Assembly (NCBI RefSeq): GCF_007786235.1
Contig: NZ_VNFK01000009.1
Location: 102,542-166,541, forward strand
Reading direction: 5' to 3'
Length of the DNA: 64,000 nt
From: Paenarthrobacter nitroguajacolicus
GTDB taxonomy: Bacteria; Actinomycetota; Actinomycetes; Actinomycetales; Micrococcaceae
The notes beneath the pieces were generated by a model. That model saw nothing but the letters and a program-made list of their open reading frames with translations, was not told the DNA's origin and made no database searches. Positions 43,533 through 52,455 of this stretch are shown in pieces. Each line of letters begins with the position of its first letter. Positions within the stretch are counted from its first letter, which is position 1. The translations under genes were made by a program, and so were the position numbers.

Positions 43533-44642
43533 GTGCCGACGACCGAGAACCCCTTCAGACCCACGGCCGGGGCCACGCCGCCCGAAGTCATCGGCCGTTC
43601 CGGGCTTCTGGACGAGTTCGAGTACGGGTTGGATCTTGGCTCGGGCGCGCCGGGATTGCTATCCATCTTCACTGGCGCCCGGGGCATCGGCAAAACGGTC
43701 ATGCTCGGGGCAGCCCACGCCGTCGCCCGCGAACACGGGTGGGCTGTCATCGCCGAGACTGCCACCGGTACGTTCATGGGCCGTATTGGGGAGAAGATGC
43801 GCCGGTTGACCCACGAACTGGCCGACAATCCCGAATCCCGCCGCCGGATCACTGGGTTGTCGATTGCCGGCTTCAGCATCACCTCGCAGCTGACACCCGA
43901 ACGCCAGGTCGACTGGCGTGAACTGGGAGAAACCCTGCTGACCCTCCTTGACGAACGTGGCACGGGGCTGCTGATCACGGTAGATGAGATCCACGCCGCT
44001 GACCGCGCTGAACTCGCTCAACTGGCCGCCAATGTACAACACTTCATCCAGGACCGCCTGCCCATCGCGTTGATTTTCGCGGGACTGCCCTCAGCAGTAT
44101 CGGACCTCCTGAACGAAGGTGTTGCGACGTTCCTTCGCAGGGCAGACAAGATTGATCTGCACGCCGCTGCCGTCCGCGACGTCGAGAAGTCGTACACCGA
44201 CACGTTCGCCGCCGCTAACATCAACATCCGGCCTGAGCTGGTTAGTGAGGCAGCAACTGCCACAGGCGGCTACCCGTTCCTGATCCAACTCATCGGCTAC
44301 TTCCTCTGGCGAGAAGCCGAGAAAAACAACGGACAACTCTCCCGCGACGCAGTCGACAGAGCCATCACTGCCGGTATCCGACGAAACGAACGCGTCGTCA
44401 TCGAAGCAGCCCTCGCGGCGGCCTCAGCCAAGGACCGTGAATTCCTCCACGCCATGTCCATCGATGACGGACCCTCAGCGACGGCTGACATCATCCGCCG
44501 CACAGGATCCCGACCAACCCTCATTGCGAAATACAGAAACCGCCTCCTCGACGCCGGCCTCATCGAATCAACCGAACACGGCAAAGTCGACTACGCCATT
44601 CCCGGCCTCAGAGAATACCTACGCAAGAACCCCGACTCCTGA
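43533..44642 (+). CDS. AAA ATPase (ORC/Cdc6-like AAA_16 type), hypothetical role
   Basis: A 369-residue ATPase. Walker A is TGARGIGKTVML (about 47-58), Walker B LLITVDEIHAAD, and a C-terminal winged-helix-like part (DIIRRTGSRPTLIAKYRNRLLDAGLIES) resembles Orc1/Cdc6-type or MalT-type AAA proteins. GTG 43533 has GGAG at 8 nt; earlier in-frame starts run through the tandem TTCACC repeats. Such stand-alone ATPases are frequent in actinobacterial mobile DNA; whether this one binds the repeats, acts in replication or serves defence is open. It reads away from the catabolic region. Confidence 0.75.
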   Translation: MPTTENPFRPTAGATPPEVIGRSGLLDEFEYGLDLGSGAPGLLSIFTGARGIGKTVMLGAAHAVAREHGWAVIAETATGTFMGRIGEKMRRLTHELADNPESRRRITGLSIAGFSITSQLTPERQVDWRELGETLLTLLDERGTGLLITVDEIHAADRAELAQLAANVQHFIQDRLPIALIFAGLPSAVSDLLNEGVATFLRRADKIDLHAAAVRDVEKSYTDTFAAANINIRPELVSEAATATGGYPFLIQLIGYFLWREAEKNNGQLSRDAVDRAITAGIRRNERVVIEAALAAASAKDREFLHAMSIDDGPSATADIIRRTGSRPTLIAKYRNRLLDAGLIESTEHGKVDYAIPGLREYLRKNPDS

Positions 44643-44647
44643 CGCAT

Positions 44648-44664
44648 CCTTAGCCCTGCTAAGG
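44648..44664 (+). terminator. short hairpin after the AAA ATPase gene
   Basis: CCTTAG (44648-44653) pairs with CTAAGG (44659-44664), 5 nt past the stop codon. Weak stem, no U tract. Confidence 0.3.
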
Positions 44665-44846
44665 GTGCTGTGTGGGTTCCCCCAGTACACTCACCCCGAA
44701 CATGACGCGGGGCCGCACAACGGAGGCTATCTCAAGCGGATAGTATGACAGGACAAGGGGCATGAAACGGCTCCCCCAACATGACCAGTTGCAGTCCGGA
44801 GTGGGCTGGTGACTGTAGAGGCTCGCCTTGGGGGCGCCCCACACGC

Positions 44847-45731
44847 TTATCGGAAGTCGAACTTTCCATCATCGTGACTGACTCCCCCATTCACTCTATT
44901 CCTAAGAGCCTTGTCAGCGGCTTGGATCGTACGAACAAAAATGCCAATGTCACCAACAATGGACCAACTAGAGATGTAAAAGTCATCCAGATCGGTAGGG
45001 TCCTGCAGAGGATGATTCGTGCGTCCCTTGAATTGCCAGAGGCCGGTTACACCCGGTCTGATTCGAAGCTCTCTTTCGGATGGGTATGTAATCTCCTCAG
45101 CAAAAAGACGAGGGCGGGGTCCCACCATTGACATATCTCCGGAAAGGACATTCCAAAGCTGCGGGATCTCGTCAAGCGAGTACTTTTTCATCCATCGGCC
45201 GCATCTTGTAGTTTCCAGGTCCTCGCTTACTTTGTAAAGTGCACCTGATACATTGAGGCCGTCTGCCACAGTAGCCGATTCCGCTCTCATGCTAGTTCTA
45301 AACTTGTACATCATAAATGGTTGCCCATGCCTACCGATTCGGAAGTGACCATAAATAACTGGACCAGGTGAGTCCGACTTTACAATGAAAGCAAGAATTA
45401 GTGCAATTGGGAAAAAGACTGCGATGAAGAAAATAGCGAGAAAGACGTCCAGCATTCTCTTTATTGCTCGCTGAGCCGTACCAAGTCTTCGTCCAAGCTG
45501 CATATCCGTGGCAGCGTCGACTATATCCCGCGAAGTAGCACCAAATAGAAATCCAACACGGCTGCGTGGGCGGAGATTCACTGCCGCCTGAGACCATCGC
45601 GACGATATGCCGGCATTCTTAGACATGACTTCGTCACTTGCAAATACGAGACCTGGGCCATCGGACGATCTCGGGTGAGAGAACTCAGCCTCGAGAAACT
45701 CTAGATACGCTGCACCTTCAGGATTTTGCAT
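44847..45731 (-). CDS. bacterial sugar transferase (polyprenyl-phosphate glycosyl-1-phosphate transferase family)
   Basis: A 294-residue membrane-associated enzyme that starts exopolysaccharide or glycan units by moving a sugar phosphate to undecaprenyl phosphate. The transmembrane segment is RAIKRMLDVFLAIFFIAVFFPIALILAFIV (about 87-116). It is followed by FMMYKFRTSMRA, KKYSLDEIPQLWNVLSGDMSMVGPRP and RPGVTGLWQFKGRT, the family signature blocks. The first 85 residues replace the multi-helix domain of longer relatives. No other glycan genes adjoin it, and the gene is clearly AT-richer than its neighbours, so it looks separately acquired. It is 8 nt downstream of a small membrane-protein gene. 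Confidence 0.88.
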   Translation of the reverse strand: MQNPEGAAYLEFLEAEFSHPRSSDGPGLVFASDEVMSKNAGISSRWSQAAVNLRPRSRVGFLFGATSRDIVDAATDMQLGRRLGTAQRAIKRMLDVFLAIFFIAVFFPIALILAFIVKSDSPGPVIYGHFRIGRHGQPFMMYKFRTSMRAESATVADGLNVSGALYKVSEDLETTRCGRWMKKYSLDEIPQLWNVLSGDMSMVGPRPRLFAEEITYPSERELRIRPGVTGLWQFKGRTNHPLQDPTDLDDFYISSWSIVGDIGIFVRTIQAADKALRNRVNGGVSHDDGKFDFR

Positions 45732-45739
45732 AAGTGCTC

Positions 45740-46159
45740 CTAGTTGAGCAGTGAGAAAACTAGCAGTCCAATACCGATAACCGTGGTCAGGGCCTGAATT
45801 ACGAAGATTACTTCAGACCGCAATAGTACGCGAGAGTTAACTTCAACGGCAAGGAGTTTGGCATCTAAAAGATTCTCCTCTACTATCTTGTCCGCCCACC
45901 GACCTATTTGACTCGGCGTTGGCCCCATTATCAAACGGCTACTACATAGAACTAAAATGCCGATGGCTGCTGCTCCAGCTACAACCCAAATTACGGGACT
46001 TAACCCAGCATTTACTGTCGGGACACTTCGCGACAAGAAACCTGTGAGCAGTGCCGTCGCTGCGATCATGAGACCGGATCGCGTGGCGAAAGCGTCCGCT
46101 TGCGCCCGCTGCTCGCTCAGTTGCCGGTCCACCTCTTCGAGTCGTGTCCTAACGGTCAT
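45740..46159 (-). CDS. small three-helix membrane protein
   Basis: A 139-residue protein with an N-terminal coiled-coil (RTRLEEVDRQLSEQRAQADAF), two hydrophobic helices (about 30-75), an amphipathic middle (ADKIVEENLLDAKLLAVEVNS) and a third helix at the end (IQALTTVIGIGLLVFSLL). ATG 46159 has AGAGGGA at 5 nt; upstream ATGs lack a site. It is in an operon with the sugar transferase. The topology recalls SLATT-type small membrane effectors, but no partner nucleotidyltransferase is present, so I assign no function. Confidence 0.6.
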   Translation of the reverse strand: MTVRTRLEEVDRQLSEQRAQADAFATRSGLMIAATALLTGFLSRSVPTVNAGLSPVIWVVAGAAAIGILVLCSSRLIMGPTPSQIGRWADKIVEENLLDAKLLAVEVNSRVLLRSEVIFVIQALTTVIGIGLLVFSLLN

Positions 46160-46708
46160 GGATGTCCCTCTAGTCATGGGAATTCGGGCTGGATCACTAG
46201 TTGGATCACTATATGACACGCTTGTGTACGGCTCGGCTATTGATGAGCTTCCGTAGCGTGTCTCGAGGCTATCCCGCCGTTGACCCGTCGATATCTGTCT
46301 TCATCAAAAATTGGCCAGGGAGCTCAGAAGCGGCGGGACAGCAGCGCCTTGTGAAGGCGAAAAATCATTCATCAATCTGATCAACGCAGCTTTGGGCGCC
46401 GCCCAGCTTCTACTTTCCCTGGGCCTGAACTCAAACCCCCGGCGGGGTGGAGCATGATCGGAATCAAGCTACGCCCACATTGGGACGCGAGTTTCCTGAG
46501 ACGGGAGTCCTCGCAGCTACTTCCACTCCCGTACTTTTAACGCCGATAACGGAGATTATGACAAGTAGAGCAGTGATTATTGCATCCGATGCAGGATCAC
46601 TCCGCGCCTACTCCTTCACCCGGCGTGGGGATTTTTTATCGACGTCTGACCGATCCTGAACTGTTTCGCGCCCTAATGCTAAGCGAGCGGGTCCCCTGCC
46701 CATCATCG
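46160..46708. other. intergenic region holding copy 2 of the 51-bp repeat
   Basis: About 550 nt between the small membrane protein (leftward) and the helicase stop. Apart from the repeat at 46520-46570 and the short dyad GCATCCGATGC (46582-46592), no gene or operator was recognised. Confidence 0.4.
46520..46570 (+). repeat. 51-bp direct repeat, copy 2 (recombination-site-like)
   Basis: Same orientation as 8327-8377, 44 of 51 matches, 38.2 kb away. It is followed by the short dyad GCATCCGATGC, which could be part of an accessory binding site. No resolvase gene is adjacent. Confidence 0.65.
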
Positions 46709-49396
46709 CTAGTTGAGACCTCGTCGAGCCCTGAGCAAGGCCACATCCTTACCACTCTTGGTGCGGTTCAGATTGCTGAGAACGGCTCGCTGAGTTTCGG
46801 GCGTCCAAAAAATCCTGAGTCCTTCGCAGGTTCGAGTGATGGCGGTGTAGAAGATGCTGTGGGAGATGTCATCCTCGTTTGCGTCAGTTATGACAACCTT
46901 GACGGAGTCATACTCAAGGCCCTGTGCTTTGTGGATCGATACGGCGTATGCCACTTGAAACGGTACGGCGGTGTCGGTCGACTCCTGGTCGTCATCAGTG
47001 TCCGCTGCTCGATTGACGGTAAAGCGAACAGTGGAATTTCCCACGAATTCAAGGTCAAGTCCGTAAGCGTCGAGTTCAGTGACACTGCGATCGAGCCATA
47101 TGTCGAATTGGACGTGGTCTTCCTGGACTTGAACGTCGACTATTCTGCCCTTCAGGTTGTTGAAGATGAGGGGTTTGAATCTGTCGGTTTCGTTGAACAG
47201 CACTGGGTCGCCCGCCTTATAGATTGTTGCACCCCAAGCAACACCTCTTGCCGGATTCGAACTCTGCAGGAACCGGTTCACGTTGTTGATGCCGTAGAGG
47301 CCGTCATAGTTCAAGCAGAGAATGATCTCATCATCGCTCTCGTTGCGAAACAAGGATTGTCCAAGAACAGCCGAGTAGCCGTTTTGTGCTATCGATTCCT
47401 CGACGCCGTCCTCTAGATGCCGAACTTTGGACCAGAAGTCCAGGAGTGATTCGCTGTCCGTTCTGTATGGTTTGGTCAGCTCGAAGACCGATTCCTTCGG
47501 AACAAACGACCGAATGATGCTGAACCAGTTGCCAAACTGAATTGATTCGATTTGATAGACATCGCCAACGAGAACCAACAACTTGAAGGATGTGTTCTGT
47601 AGGACCGCCAGAAGGTCGGAGTTACTGACCGTACTGCACTCGTCAATTACCAATACGTCGTAGTCGGGTTGGATGCCCGCCCGCCAAGTCTGGCTGCGGA
47701 TTGTGCGGAACTCTGTGTTCTGTGCCGAGACCTTGCGTTGCAGATTGTCCTTGGCGGGGTTCGTATGAGCCAGAAAAAGCTTCTGTTTGTCTCCGAAGTA
47801 GTTCGCGATGTAATTGACCATGGTAGATTTGCCCGTCCCGGCAGCACCATAGATCAGGGCTACACGAGACTCGTCGAAGAGGGACTGTAGGGCCGCCTTC
47901 TTCACGTCATCGTCGACGTTGAGCTGAGTAGTGCTTAGCCACTTCTCCACGGCATCGCTGTACCCTTCGACCCCTGATTCGGCGTACTCCTGAAGTGTCT
48001 CAATGATCGAAACAGTACCGTCCTCGTACTGTCGCATGAACACTTGGCCCTTATCCTGCAGGAGCTTTCGACCTGTGTGCTTGTAATAGACCTTGGAGTT
48101 GTATTGGTCCACGAGCTGATTTACGGGGCCGAGGTCCTCCAGTTCTGAGGCGGGCGTGTACAGCATGCCATGTCGTTCGACGTTGTTCTGTACCCTGCGT
48201 GCCAGCAATTCGTGAGTGCGCCCAGTGATATCCAGGCTCGCTGCCAGATCGGCAAAGCGCGGATTGTGCTGGCGGGGTGAGGTGCAAAATGGCATCTCAT
48301 CAAAGGGCTTGCAACTGTAGGAAAGGCGCAGATTGGACAGCAGCTTGCAGGCTTCTGTGTCGAATTGGAGTTTGATCACGCGGTTGTTCATGCTGAGCAT
48401 CAGGTATCGGAGGACGTTTGTGCCCGGCGATTTTGCTCTGATGATTGCCCGCGCCGTATCCAAGACAGGAAACACCTGCGGCTTCTGTACACGTTGCAGC
48501 GTGACGCTTCGAATGTGGTCGTACCTGGCGTCCGGCATGTCCATCAGGTCGACAAGACTGGCCGAGGAGTCGGTCAGGAACCTCATCAGGTTGCGGTATT
48601 CAAGGCTGCTGCCGACTTTGGTGGTGTGCCCCAGAATTCTCGCAAAGTTGTCGAACTCACACGGGCGAATCGATACCTCCCACGCCTTGATAATCGTGAT
48701 CGGCATGGTTTGCCCCAGAACATCGATCGATACCGGTAGTAGGGTTAGGTTCGCCGCGTACTTGTCCGTCATGTCGATGTCAGTGAAGGCGATAATGCGG
48801 TCGGATTTGTTCAGCTTGTCGCTGATGTTGGAAAAGGTGACCTCGTAGTAGATGCGTCCCCCGGTGAAGAACGGCCGCACTCTGTTGACGTAGTACCTAT
48901 TCCTGCTGCCAAGATCAGCGGGAACCGTAGTTGCCGCCTCAATGCGCTCGGCGATCTTCTGATGGTAGATACGCAGAGATGGGTCAAGGTCCACTGGGAA
49001 CCTCTCGAGGTTCCCGAGAATGTCAACGCCACACTGCTGGTTCAGCAGTGCGCGCGTCCGGAGAAGGTATTCGTAGTACTTCAGCATCAGTCTCTCTGAC
49101 GCGTCACCTTCGAACGTGTAGTGGGAGGCACTCATCTGGAGCAGTTTGTGGAACCGATGGAGAAAATTGAGCTGCTTCGTCGCGGACCCTATCCAGTCGA
49201 TGGCGGGCCCTGTGGCATTGTAGTGAAATTCGGCGTCACCGTCTCTGAGGTGAAATCGGACTGCAATCGCCTCGACAAGATTTCTCAGTTGAGACAACAG
49301 GTTCTGCGCCAGCAGGCCTCGGTCATGGCCTAGGGCGTCGATGTTGCCAGAGATATTTGCGCCGATGCTTCGAATCTGAGCGTCTACGGTACCCAC
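46709..49396 (-). CDS. large SF1 (RecD/Pif1-like) helicase with unknown N-terminal half
   Basis: An 895-residue ATPase. The C-terminal 380 residues form an SF1 helicase: Walker A GAAGTGKST (517-525), Walker B VIDECST (583-589), motif III GDVYQIESI (611-619), and motif V-like SIHKAQGLEYDSVKV with ITRTCEGLRIF at the end. The first 500 residues, mostly alpha/beta with YYVNRVRPFFTGG and MLSMNNRVIKL, match nothing I know. GTG 49396 was chosen (AAAGG at 7 nt); the frame is open to 49516 without a site. It stands alone beside an XRE/ImmA-IrrE pair. Large stand-alone helicases with novel N-termini often belong to phage-defence loci, but this is inference. Confidence 0.72.
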   Translation of the reverse strand: MGTVDAQIRSIGANISGNIDALGHDRGLLAQNLLSQLRNLVEAIAVRFHLRDGDAEFHYNATGPAIDWIGSATKQLNFLHRFHKLLQMSASHYTFEGDASERLMLKYYEYLLRTRALLNQQCGVDILGNLERFPVDLDPSLRIYHQKIAERIEAATTVPADLGSRNRYYVNRVRPFFTGGRIYYEVTFSNISDKLNKSDRIIAFTDIDMTDKYAANLTLLPVSIDVLGQTMPITIIKAWEVSIRPCEFDNFARILGHTTKVGSSLEYRNLMRFLTDSSASLVDLMDMPDARYDHIRSVTLQRVQKPQVFPVLDTARAIIRAKSPGTNVLRYLMLSMNNRVIKLQFDTEACKLLSNLRLSYSCKPFDEMPFCTSPRQHNPRFADLAASLDITGRTHELLARRVQNNVERHGMLYTPASELEDLGPVNQLVDQYNSKVYYKHTGRKLLQDKGQVFMRQYEDGTVSIIETLQEYAESGVEGYSDAVEKWLSTTQLNVDDDVKKAALQSLFDESRVALIYGAAGTGKSTMVNYIANYFGDKQKLFLAHTNPAKDNLQRKVSAQNTEFRTIRSQTWRAGIQPDYDVLVIDECSTVSNSDLLAVLQNTSFKLLVLVGDVYQIESIQFGNWFSIIRSFVPKESVFELTKPYRTDSESLLDFWSKVRHLEDGVEESIAQNGYSAVLGQSLFRNESDDEIILCLNYDGLYGINNVNRFLQSSNPARGVAWGATIYKAGDPVLFNETDRFKPLIFNNLKGRIVDVQVQEDHVQFDIWLDRSVTELDAYGLDLEFVGNSTVRFTVNRAADTDDDQESTDTAVPFQVAYAVSIHKAQGLEYDSVKVVITDANEDDISHSIFYTAITRTCEGLRIFWTPETQRAVLSNLNRTKSGKDVALLRARRGLN

Positions 49397-49647
49397 GGTG
49401 TGGCCTTTCAAAATGGATCGTTTTTCTACATTTCTGACGCTCTTGCCACGACGGGTGGGCACGAGTGCCCATGTCCTGGGTGCTGCGCTCCAGCAGCATC
49501 GACCCAGGTCATCCACGGCAGGGGGCAGCAGCTGTAGGAAGACTCGCCACTTGTTTGCGGCGTGTAAGCATCAACAGCCGATGACGCGAGCCGGCGCCGG
49601 CGACTTGGGAACCCGCTCTTCGGTCAAGCGAAGCCCTGACTACACAG

Positions 49648-50814
49648 CTAAACTAAACGCAGCTCGGGACGGGCGTCAGTTTGGCCCAGGAGCATGCGAA
49701 TTCTGGAAGGCTTGCACGACAGTTCTTTCGCCAATGCTGCCATCGATAGTCCGTTCGACTCTGCAACTTCGAAGGCTTTCCGAAGTAGCACAGGTATCTC
49801 GCCTGGATACCCGTCGACAGGCTCCACTGCAAACAGGTTCACTTGGCGCAATTGATTCAACCTCTGGAATGCACGTCGATAAGCAGCTTCAGAGACTGTG
49901 CCAAGTTCGTGACACCTGTAAACGAGAGACTCGATTGAAACCCCCCATTCTTGGCTAAGTTGTTCAAGCTTGTGAAGGTCTAGCCGCCCGGGTAGCAAAG
50001 GTGTGATGGATGCAGCCGGCGTCAGGAACTCAGCTGCGAATTGATCTGCTTCTTTTTCGAGATGCGGGTCTCCTGGGGCTGTATCCGGGTGCATGATCAG
50101 GTGGCCCAATTCGTGTGCTGCCGTAAACCTGTGTCGGTTAACGTCTCGAGCCCTGTCCGGCGTCAGGACGACGACGGGGCGTGGCAGTCGCGAAGTCGAA
50201 AAGGCATCCACTGTCGGTGTTGCCGTGCCCGCAAACGAGGAGAGCGTCACAATAATTCCATGCTTCTCCATGACCCTGACCATACGAGGAATGCGCCCGG
50301 TTCCAAGACCCCATTCCGCCCTTAACATCCGAGCCGCCGCGGCCGGCTCTGTAGCTCCCCGCCCTGGCGCAACTTCGCCAGCACTGAACCCTGGTACCTG
50401 CACCGCAGGGAGCTGAACCCGCTTTTCCAGCGCGTGCGCCAATTCCCAAACCTGCTCGGTGAATGCAATCGCTTTGGCTCGTTGGTGAGCGGGCGTGCGT
50501 CGAAGGCTACGGAAATGAGCGTCCGAATCTCCTAATCGAGCGTGTGGTCGCCCGATTGCAAAGAAGGGAACAGGCACATCAAGTGCCTCAGCCAGCCCCT
50601 GAATGTGATCAGGCCGCGGCTGATGAGTTCCAGCTTCCCAATTACCCAACGAAACAGCGGATACACCAACTTCACTGGCAACGGCGCTTTTTGTAAGCCC
50701 GGCCAGACGTCGAGCCTGAACAAGTCGGCCAGGATCAAAGGCAGCTGCCACGGCGACAACACCAGAAATTGCTGATGTTTCGAGAAGCTTATCCGCCCGG
50801 ACTTGCCGTGGCAT
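49648..50814 (-). CDS. XRE HTH and ImmA/IrrE metallopeptidase fusion
   Basis: A 388-residue two-domain regulator: Cro/C1-type HTH at about 28-82 (RLVQARRLAGLTKSAVASEVGVSAVSLGNWEAG) followed by a zinc peptidase with HELGH (234-238) and a downstream Glu in EKEADQFAAEFLTP. Such proteins cleave a repressor or partner on a stress signal, as ImmA does in ICEBs1 and IrrE-like proteins in Deinococcus. Its ATG overlaps the stop of the upstream 274-residue gene by 1 nt (TAATG), so translation is coupled and the upstream protein is the likely partner or target. Confidence 0.85.
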   Translation of the reverse strand: MPRQVRADKLLETSAISGVVAVAAAFDPGRLVQARRLAGLTKSAVASEVGVSAVSLGNWEAGTHQPRPDHIQGLAEALDVPVPFFAIGRPHARLGDSDAHFRSLRRTPAHQRAKAIAFTEQVWELAHALEKRVQLPAVQVPGFSAGEVAPGRGATEPAAAARMLRAEWGLGTGRIPRMVRVMEKHGIIVTLSSFAGTATPTVDAFSTSRLPRPVVVLTPDRARDVNRHRFTAAHELGHLIMHPDTAPGDPHLEKEADQFAAEFLTPAASITPLLPGRLDLHKLEQLSQEWGVSIESLVYRCHELGTVSEAAYRRAFQRLNQLRQVNLFAVEPVDGYPGEIPVLLRKAFEVAESNGLSMAALAKELSCKPSRIRMLLGQTDARPELRLV

Positions 50815-51638
50815 TATTCCCCAACCCCACGCTCGGCTGCCGTGTTTTCGTTGGTCGTCTCGCTCACCGGAACCCTAGCCCACGAAGGTCGAGCGACCAG
50901 CCCAAAGTCATCATCATCTTCGGTCGAACTGTCAAAGCGACTCGTCTCCCGGCCCACGACAGAGAGGTCGGCGGCCAAAGAATGTGTTGCCGCAGACCCT
51001 GCCGAAATCTCAGGAAGAGTCTCCCAGTGAGGCCACGTGATCTCGCCCGTGGCTGCGTTCTTCAGTTCAAGATCGCCCCACCCGATTCCCCACACCCCGG
51101 CAGCAGGGTTGCTTGCGTAACCGATCACCACGAGGCGCCCAAAACGCCTTAGTTGACGATCGAGTTCCTCTAATTCTTCGAAGCCACTGGCCAATGCATC
51201 GTCATCCACAAACGCATGATCGATAGTTAGCTGCCTAGGCGCAGCTGAAGAATTCAGGCCCAGCAGGGATTGCCGAAGATCCGACACCGGCGCGGCCAAC
51301 CGGCTGTCTTCACGCCTGTCCTTCCGGTCCGTGGCATAACGGAGCGGAAGGATCGCCACATTGGTCTCCGGTACAACAGCCAAGTCAAACCGCATACCCT
51401 GCGGCCGCCGGATCATGACGCCCGGAACTTCCCTGACCTGCGCCACCAGCAATTCATACTGCTTAACTTTGAGCGTGTGCCCATACGTGTCATTCGTGGT
51501 CATGTCCGCTGCTACATGTGCAGTTAGAGCCGTTGCGTGCGCTGACCGAATAGCCTCCGGAATCCGCGCCGACAGCTCACCGGCAGCACCGCCAAACGCC
51601 TCACGCGCCCAGACTGAAACTTCAAAAGCGCCGTTCAC
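50814..51638 (-). CDS. hypothetical partner of the XRE/ImmA-IrrE protein
   Basis: A 274-residue soluble protein with no recognised domain. It contains a region of alternating strands (GVMIRRPQGMRFDLAVVPETNVAILPLRYA; RFGRLVVIGYASNPAAGVWGIGWGDL) and an acidic tail (SSTEDDDDFG). The N-terminal 45 residues look helical. GTG 51638 is the first start; its ribosome site is weak. Tight coupling to the metallopeptidase gene suggests a toxin-antitoxin-like, stress-response or immunity pair. The function is unknown. Confidence 0.7.
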   Translation of the reverse strand: MNGAFEVSVWAREAFGGAAGELSARIPEAIRSAHATALTAHVAADMTTNDTYGHTLKVKQYELLVAQVREVPGVMIRRPQGMRFDLAVVPETNVAILPLRYATDRKDRREDSRLAAPVSDLRQSLLGLNSSAAPRQLTIDHAFVDDDALASGFEELEELDRQLRRFGRLVVIGYASNPAAGVWGIGWGDLELKNAATGEITWPHWETLPEISAGSAATHSLAADLSVVGRETSRFDSSTEDDDDFGLVARPSWARVPVSETTNENTAAERGVGE

Positions 51639-51915
51639 AATCGATGCCCCAATTCATTTAATTGCAGGATGTCACTTCTGAGCTTTACTTTATCCCCGAT
51701 CTAGGACAAGTTGACCAAAACGTGGAGTCTTGCCCTAATCCTGAGTAAATCTTGAGCTGATCTTGAGCTTCCGGCCAGCACTTCCGCCCAATCGGTTGCG
51801 GTGGTCTTCCCCCGTGCCAGCCATGGCTGACGTCTTAAGCGGCAGGGGATTCAACGCTGAGGTACTGGACGCTTTCACCCAAGACCCACCACCCAGCCGA
51901 CACGAGAAGCGACGT

Positions 51916-51963
51916 GTACACAGCTAGGGCCCGTACCGAAAGGCACGGACCCTAACTGTGTAC
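51916..51963 (-). terminator. long hairpin after the small-gene operon
   Basis: Arms 51916-51934 and 51945-51963 pair at 17 of 19 positions (GTACACAG-TAGGG... and complement). It lies just past the stop of the leftward gene ending at 51967. The remaining 51639-51915 stretch holds only the promoter side of the divergent-looking pair. Confidence 0.65.
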
Positions 51964-51966
51964 AAA

Positions 51967-52200
51967 TCAATTCGTATCGCGCTTCTCTTCGTCCTGATTT
52001 AACTGAGGAAACCTGTCCTCCGATAGCTTCCTGCATCTCACAGGGAGCATCAGCTGAGGCCAGATATCGCGCAAAAGACCGGCGTTGAGAAATTCCCTCT
52101 GGTCCGCTGCTGTCCCTACACGCAGCACCGCCTGGTACGCCTTCATGACGCCTTCAGGCTGGCCCAGATCACATTCAGCTCGTGGCCCCCAGGACTTCAT
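51967..52200 (-). CDS. hypothetical protein, 77 residues
   Basis: Third gene of a leftward small-gene operon; it starts immediately after the stop of the ParB-like gene. The sequence (EGVMKAYQAVLRVGTAADQREFLNAG...RKLSEDRFPQLNQDEEKRD) is helical and charged, with no known domain. Support comes from operon position and the downstream terminator. Confidence 0.5.
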   Translation of the reverse strand: MKSWGPRAECDLGQPEGVMKAYQAVLRVGTAADQREFLNAGLLRDIWPQLMLPVRCRKLSEDRFPQLNQDEEKRDTN

Positions 52201-52455
52201 TTACCGGTCCTCTCTGGCTGCCGATTCGGCCCGGGTCCGTCTCCCTGGACGGAGTTCGCCTGCTTCGACTCCCGGCCATTTCCGGCCGTCGTTGTACTTG
52301 CGCTGCAGACGCCGCAGCTCCCGGCGTGCGGCTGCTTCAACGAAGTCCGTGATCGAGGCGTACCCCTCCAGCGGCCCGACGGCTTGAACCACTGCCCTGA
52401 TTTGTTTCAGGTCCTCTTCGGTGAAGTAGGGCCCCTTCTTCTCGCTCGGTTTCAT
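52201..52455 (-). CDS. small ParB-like (RHH) plasmid partition protein, copy 1
   Basis: An 84-residue basic protein: FTEEDLKQIRAVVQAVGPLEGYASITDFVEAAARRELRRLQRKYNDGRKWPG, then LRPGRR. The helical SDFV/ARRE block followed by KYNGG and a Pro-Gly-Arg end is characteristic of small RHH ParB-like proteins on actinobacterial plasmids. A closely similar gene lies at 57373-57648. Its start overlaps the stop of the 72-residue upstream gene by 4 nt. It probably binds a centromere-like site, but no ParA gene is in the window. Confidence 0.7.
   Translation of the reverse strand: MKPSEKKGPYFTEEDLKQIRAVVQAVGPLEGYASITDFVEAAARRELRRLQRKYNDGRKWPGVEAGELRPGRRTRAESAAREDR

Noticed and set aside
45740..46159. CBASS-type membrane effector
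   Set aside because: No cyclic-nucleotide synthase or sensor gene is nearby; the neighbour is a sugar transferase.
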